Shown: piece after piece, positions 5,140 to 8,230 of the stretch
How positions within the stretch are numbered: the first letter of the stretch is position 1
How the letters are laid out: every line of letters begins with the position of its first letter
Assembly: GCA_905198295.1 (NCBI GenBank)
Contig: CAJKBW010000115.1
Span: 1-8,230, forward strand
From: an uncultured Oscillospiraceae bacterium
GTDB taxonomy: Bacteria > Bacillota > Clostridia > Oscillospirales > Acutalibacteraceae
DNA length: 8,230 nucleotides
Direction of reading: 5' to 3'
Program-made: the position numbers and the translations under genes
The notes under the pieces: generated by a model
Told to the model about the DNA's origin: nothing
What the model saw: the letters and a program-made list of their open reading frames with translations, nothing else
The model's database searches: none

Positions 5140-6585
5140 TCAATTTCCTTCCGGATAGGCGGAAACTACCGTCACATTCGTTTCGGTACATCCTTCTGTG
5201 GTCAGCGCCTTGCCATACAGGTGTCCCACAAAGAAGTTTCCTTCCTGTTTGGCCGTGGTATTCCACGTGAGGCTGTCGGTATACAACTGCACAGTATTGG
5301 CCGAGCAGCCGGTCAGCGCGACGTCCACAATCCCCAGACCAAAGAACGTGCCCCCGGTGGCGTTCTTTCCGCCGACAAAGCTGTCTTCGATTACACAGTC
5401 CACAAAACCCGGTGCATTGCCTTCCGCAAAGCCGACAAAGCCGCCGCACTGCCAGGTATTGACCACTTGGGAATCACGGACGACAACACGCTCGAACGTC
5501 ACCTTGGAATAGTTCTTGCCCATCACGACGCCGGCGTACTTCTGACTTCCTTCGTTCGTGGTCACTCGGGCTCCTTCAAAAGTAAGATCCCGAATCGTGA
5601 GAGAGGACGCATTGCTGCTGATGAAGCCACCCTCGTTTACGCCGCTGACCGTCATATTGCGGATGCTGTGTCCCTGGCCATCGATCACAGTACCGTTCAG
5701 CTTCCCGCCCCACGAAGAGATCGGCGTCCATTCATGCCCGCTCAGATCCACATCCTTTTCCAGCTTGATCGTATAGCCCGCGTAGGTATTCTCCCCCGCG
5801 TTCACTGCGGCAGCAAAAGCCGCCAGCTGCTCCGGCGTTGCGATGGAAACCGTCTTGGTATCCGCATCGGTATTGTCTTCGAGTCCTTCATCGTCCGTGT
5901 CGCCCGTCCACGCATACGCCGCATCCTTGTCGTACTGGTTACTGCCAAAGCCGTCTTTTTCCTCCGTGTACTGCGTGGCGACGATAGCCACATCCGCCGA
6001 GAAGGTCTTCTCCATAAACGCGTTGCCCGCACTTTCGTCCATGCCGTATACCAGGATGAACTGCACGTTTTCGTTCGCGAGCAGCGGCAGCTCCATCCCG
6101 TCCGCGATGGTTTCCAGCTCACTCATCGGGCGCTTCTGGAACGCGCCAACGACCGCGCCGTCCTTCACCTGCACGAAATCAAACCACAGTGCGTCGATCA
6201 GTCCATTGTCAGTCACCTTGAATTCGAGTATAAGCTTTGCCGCAAGGGTACCCGCGTTCTCGATCTTAAGCAGTTTCGCGTTCGACTTGCCTGGCTCAAA
6301 CAGCGTATCACCGATGATCGGCGTTTTGTCCGTCTTCAGGTCCTGCGGCGTTGCCTCAAACGCAAACGCCTCACCGCCGTTGACACCCTCGATCGTGAAG
6401 CTCTGGGTGCCGTCTGCGGCGAGATCATACGCATATGCGTTAATCGCCAGCTTGCCGGACTCAATTTTGTTTCCGGTGTTCGTAACGCTGTCGGTGAACC
6501 ACGCAAAGGTCGCGCCCGCCAGCAGCGCCGCACTCGCCAGCAGCGATACGCCGCTTGCGAGCAGGGATTTCTTGCTTGCCCTCAT
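5140..6585 (-). CDS. SipW-dependent TasA/camelysin-like protein with beta-helix C-terminal domain (481 aa)
   Basis: A predicted secreted matrix or surface protein. I place the start at ATG 6585 (MRASKKSLLASG) because AAGGAGGAG lies eight bases upstream; the longer in-frame start at 6690 lacks this. The signal sequence (about 1-30) ends in ATFAWFTDSVTNTGNKIESG, the SipW-type processing motif. Residues about 31-205 form the TasA/camelysin-like part, with the typical EPGKSNAKLLKIENAGTLA strand region. A conserved acidic linker (QYTEEKDGFGSNQYDKDA, to residue 222) and an Asp/Glu-rich stretch follow. From about 245 (VSIATPEQLAAFAAAVNAG) to the end the repeats of LTIRDLTF, VTFERVVV and VDCVIED type indicate a right-handed parallel beta-helix, as in pectate-lyase-like and GLUG-type adhesins. 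No cell-wall anchor is seen. It is the second gene of the operon, followed by a stem-loop and sipW. Fibre formation and adhesion are inferred from the family; enzyme activity of the helix cannot be judged. Confidence 0.85.
   Translation of the reverse strand: MRASKKSLLASGVSLLASAALLAGATFAWFTDSVTNTGNKIESGKLAINAYAYDLAADGTQSFTIEGVNGGEAFAFEATPQDLKTDKTPIIGDTLFEPGKSNAKLLKIENAGTLAAKLILEFKVTDNGLIDALWFDFVQVKDGAVVGAFQKRPMSELETIADGMELPLLANENVQFILVYGMDESAGNAFMEKTFSADVAIVATQYTEEKDGFGSNQYDKDAAYAWTGDTDDEGLEDNTDADTKTVSIATPEQLAAFAAAVNAGENTYAGYTIKLEKDVDLSGHEWTPISSWGGKLNGTVIDGQGHSIRNMTVSGVNEGGFISSNASSLTIRDLTFEGARVTTNEGSQKYAGVVMGKNYSKVTFERVVVRDSQVVNTWQCGGFVGFAEGNAPGFVDCVIEDSFVGGKNATGGTFFGLGIVDVALTGCSANTVQLYTDSLTWNTTAKQEGNFFVGHLYGKALTTEGCTETNVTVVSAYPEGN
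5921..5980 (-). repeat. Direct repeat copy 1: linker-encoding segment of the 481-aa gene
   Basis: 52 of 60 bases match 7569-7628 by hand count. It encodes the YTEEKDGFGSNQYDKDA linker that precedes the C-terminal domain. The flanking sequences on the C-terminal side are unrelated, so this is the border of the shared part. Confidence 0.75.
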
Positions 6586-6603
6586 GTTCTGACTCCTCCT
6601 TAT
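6447..6603 (-). repeat. Direct repeat copy 1: ribosome binding site and signal-peptide region of the 481-aa gene
   Basis: By hand alignment about 141 of 157 bases match 8074-8230. The match includes the ribosome binding site and codons 1-47. Most differences are at third codon positions or in the spacer before the ATG. It points to gene duplication or ongoing gene conversion at the 5' ends. Confidence 0.8.
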
Positions 6604-6680
6604 GTTTTTCGGCATGTTTTCGGGACAGGCGCTCCAGATAACACACCCAAAACCGGAGGCCGTCAGTTCAGTTGTCTTTC

Positions 6681-6725
6681 CTCTGTACACAGAGTTTGGG
6701 CATTCTGCCTAATCAGAGAATAGCA
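6681..6725 (-). promoter_or_regulatory. Possible extended -10 promoter and palindrome upstream of the 481-aa gene
   Basis: The 226-bp gap between the two large genes holds TGCTATTCT on the minus strand (6717-6725), an extended -10 motif, but no clear -35 box. Just downstream is a palindrome CTCTGT-AC-ACAGAG (6681-6694), which could be an operator or small hairpin at the start of the transcript. A run of seven Gs (6728-6734) lies immediately upstream. No terminator separates the upstream gene, so readthrough from it is also likely. Confidence 0.25.
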
Positions 6726-6811
6726 TGCCCCCCCATTGTGAGAATCGTTGACTGTGCAATTTTCATTTTTCCGATTCCCCTTTCTCTTGCACCGCCTTTC
6801 CGGCGGAAATC

Positions 6812-8212
6812 TTATTCGATCACCAGCGAATTGGTGCCCGTCATGTTGTAGGTATACGCCGGGACATCCGCATAAGCAATCGTCTCGCCATTATAGATAA
6901 AGGTACAACCACGGCAGATAACGGTAATATTGCCTTCGTCCGGATCGAAATTCGCACCTATGAAGCCATAGGCTGCCTCACCGGATTTGATCAGATTGAA
7001 GGTGCAGTTTTCCAGCAGTACGGTGCTGCCCTCGCTGCCCTCCTGAAACTCAATGGCGTCGTACCCATTGGAATCGCCGGACAGGTCGTAATTCGTTCCG
7101 TTGAAGGTAACATTGCGGAAAACGGCGTTGGTTTTGGCATGGGTGTCCAGACCGGCCCAACCCACCAGAGTGGTATTTTCCATGTTCAACTCGGCGCCGT
7201 TTGTAACACCGGTGCCGATCCGCAGCGCATAAGCCCTCGCTTCAATGCGGCTGTCCTTCACATCGAGTGTAATCGAATCCGCATCATAGGCAGAAATCCC
7301 CTTGGAGTTGAACTGCGCCGTTTCCCCGACCATATTCACGCCATTGACAGTGAGGGATGCAGGTCCACTCAGGTTGGTGAGATTGATGATCCGGGCATTG
7401 TCACCCAGCTGACCACCAATCAACCGGTTGCCGTTGCCGTTGAGGACGGCATTGGTAATGCTCAGCGCTTTGCTGGGCGCTATGTCACCGGTCATGGATA
7501 CCGTGCCACCGGCAGTACTTGCCGCGAGCAGCTGCTCAGCTGTGGCCACCGGAACAAAGTCCAGCGGCGCATCCTTGTCGTACTGGTCGCTGCCGAAGCC
7601 GTCCTCTTCCTCGGTGTACTGCGTCGCCTTGACCACAATGTCAAACGCCGCACCGATCGACAGCTCCTGATAGGCGTTGCCCGCGCTCTCCTGCATATGC
7701 AGTGCGATGGTCGCAAAATCCGCGCCATTCATCGACAGATGTCCGGTCGCCGCGCCGCCGGTCTTCTCCAGCACCTCGCTGAGGGTACCAACCCGCGTCA
7801 GGCCGTCCAAGCTGTTCGGCAGCGCCGAAACTGCACCCGCGTCCTTGCGGTAGTACACGTCGATCACATCTGCGAGCGCCGACACCTCACCCTTCACCAC
7901 GAGATCCACCTGATACTTCAGCGCAAGGGTACCCGCGTTGCCGATTTTCACCGACGCAACGGCGGTGTAGCCCGGTTCCCACTTATCGTAGTCAAACAGC
8001 GGCGCGCTGCCTGCATCAACATAGCCGCCTTTTCCCTCTTCCGCCGTTGGATCGAATTTTTCCAGCGTCACGGCCAGCTTACCGGACTGAATCTTGTTGC
8101 CGGTGTTCGTGACGCTGTCGGTGAACCACGCGAAAGTCGCGCCCGCCAGCAGCACCGCACTCGCCAGCAGCGACACGCCGCTCGCGAGCAGGGATTTCTT
8201 GCTTGTTTTCAT
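6812..8212 (-). CDS. SipW-dependent TasA/camelysin-like protein with beta-helix C-terminal domain (466 aa, paralogue)
   Basis: A predicted secreted matrix or surface protein and paralogue of the 481-aa neighbour. The start at ATG 8212 (MKTSKKSLLASG) has AAGGAGGA about nine bases upstream. The first 48 residues, including AWFTDSVTNTGNKIQSGKL, are almost the same as in the neighbour. The TasA-like region (about 31-198) is divergent apart from blocks such as KIGNAGTLALKY and MQESAGNAY. The linker QYTEEEDGFGSDQYDKDA (to residue 215) is again nearly identical. The C-terminal half (about 222-466) is a different beta-helix-like domain with strand-turn repeats (SLTVNGVNM, SITLDVKDSRI, AVFRNVTF, VLLENCTF, ITVICRGCTF). 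No anchor motif follows. No terminator is seen before the next gene, so it is probably the promoter-proximal gene of those visible; further members could lie beyond the window edge, 18 bases upstream. Confidence 0.85.
   Translation of the reverse strand: MKTSKKSLLASGVSLLASAVLLAGATFAWFTDSVTNTGNKIQSGKLAVTLEKFDPTAEEGKGGYVDAGSAPLFDYDKWEPGYTAVASVKIGNAGTLALKYQVDLVVKGEVSALADVIDVYYRKDAGAVSALPNSLDGLTRVGTLSEVLEKTGGAATGHLSMNGADFATIALHMQESAGNAYQELSIGAAFDIVVKATQYTEEEDGFGSDQYDKDAPLDFVPVATAEQLLAASTAGGTVSMTGDIAPSKALSITNAVLNGNGNRLIGGQLGDNARIINLTNLSGPASLTVNGVNMVGETAQFNSKGISAYDADSITLDVKDSRIEARAYALRIGTGVTNGAELNMENTTLVGWAGLDTHAKTNAVFRNVTFNGTNYDLSGDSNGYDAIEFQEGSEGSTVLLENCTFNLIKSGEAAYGFIGANFDPDEGNITVICRGCTFIYNGETIAYADVPAYTYNMTGTNSLVIE
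7569..7628 (-). repeat. Direct repeat copy 2: linker-encoding segment of the 466-aa gene
   Basis: Partner of 5921-5980; encodes YTEEEDGFGSDQYDKDA directly before the unrelated C-terminal domain. Confidence 0.75.
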
Positions 8213-8230
8213 GTTCCGGTTCCTCCTTAT
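8074..8230 (-). repeat. Direct repeat copy 2: ribosome binding site and signal-peptide region of the 466-aa gene
   Basis: Partner of 6447-6603. The match runs to the last base of the window, so the true repeat may extend further upstream. Confidence 0.8.

Noticed and set aside
6586..6690. 35-residue extension of the 481-aa protein to ATG 6690
   Set aside because: The paralogue begins at the equivalent internal ATG, and AAGGAGGAG directly precedes 6585; the extension would place extra residues in front of a complete signal peptide.
5041..6723. A 560-codon open frame on the plus strand
   Set aside because: It lies entirely antisense to the clear TasA-like gene, has no ribosome binding site and a biased His/Arg-rich composition typical of a mirror frame in GC-rich DNA.
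6792..6809. Small hairpin after the 466-aa gene as a terminator
   Set aside because: The stem is only about 5 bp and is followed by an A/G-rich sequence, not Ts; readthrough into the next operon gene is more likely.
1..8230. CRISPR array, tRNA, rRNA, or insertion sequence
   Set aside because: No regularly spaced short repeats, cloverleaf-like segments, ribosomal RNA sequence or transposase-like proteins with terminal repeats were seen.

Overview
The window looks like chromosomal DNA of a GC-rich Bacillota, most likely an anaerobic Clostridia/Oscillospirales-type spore former. The reasons are strong AGGAGG ribosome binding sites before almost every gene, a SipW/TasA-type secretion module, a manganese catalase of the kind found in spore coats, and a cell-wall amidase with a SPOR module. 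The taxonomic assignment is inference; no rRNA, tRNA or marker gene is present.

Layout. Positions 1-663 hold two small minus-strand genes of unknown function (466-663, then 88-444) with a possible promoter near 716-746 and a terminator at 13-38. Positions 664-1150 hold no convincing gene, but contain a perfect hairpin (982-1003), a faint winged-helix-like protein trace on the minus strand, and a clean operator-like palindrome (1071-1085). A plus-strand lysis-like unit follows: an 86-residue unknown protein (1155-1415), a zinc amidase with a short SPOR module (1419-2108), and the decayed remains of a small coiled-coil gene (2111-2370). A perfect 20-bp stem-loop (2431-2473) separates it from the convergent manganese catalase gene (2627-3292, minus).

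The main feature is a minus-strand operon read from 8212 down to 3424: two paralogous secreted proteins (466 and 481 aa), a SipW-type signal peptidase, and a third SipW-dependent exported protein (282 aa) with a mucin-like tail. It ends at a strong terminator (3357-3389). The two large proteins share a nearly identical signal peptide and a TasA/camelysin-like N-terminal half, then diverge into different beta-helix-like C-terminal domains. All three exported proteins carry SipW-type signal sequences, so the peptidase encoded among them is expected to process them. This resembles the tapA-sipW-tasA biofilm-fibre operon of Bacillus, rebuilt with modular matrix proteins.

The peptidase gene is broken by one extra G in a run of six Gs (4751-4756), between its serine and histidine active-site parts. 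This could be a sequence error, a recent mutation, or a slip-prone on/off switch for export of the whole set. It is the point most worth checking.
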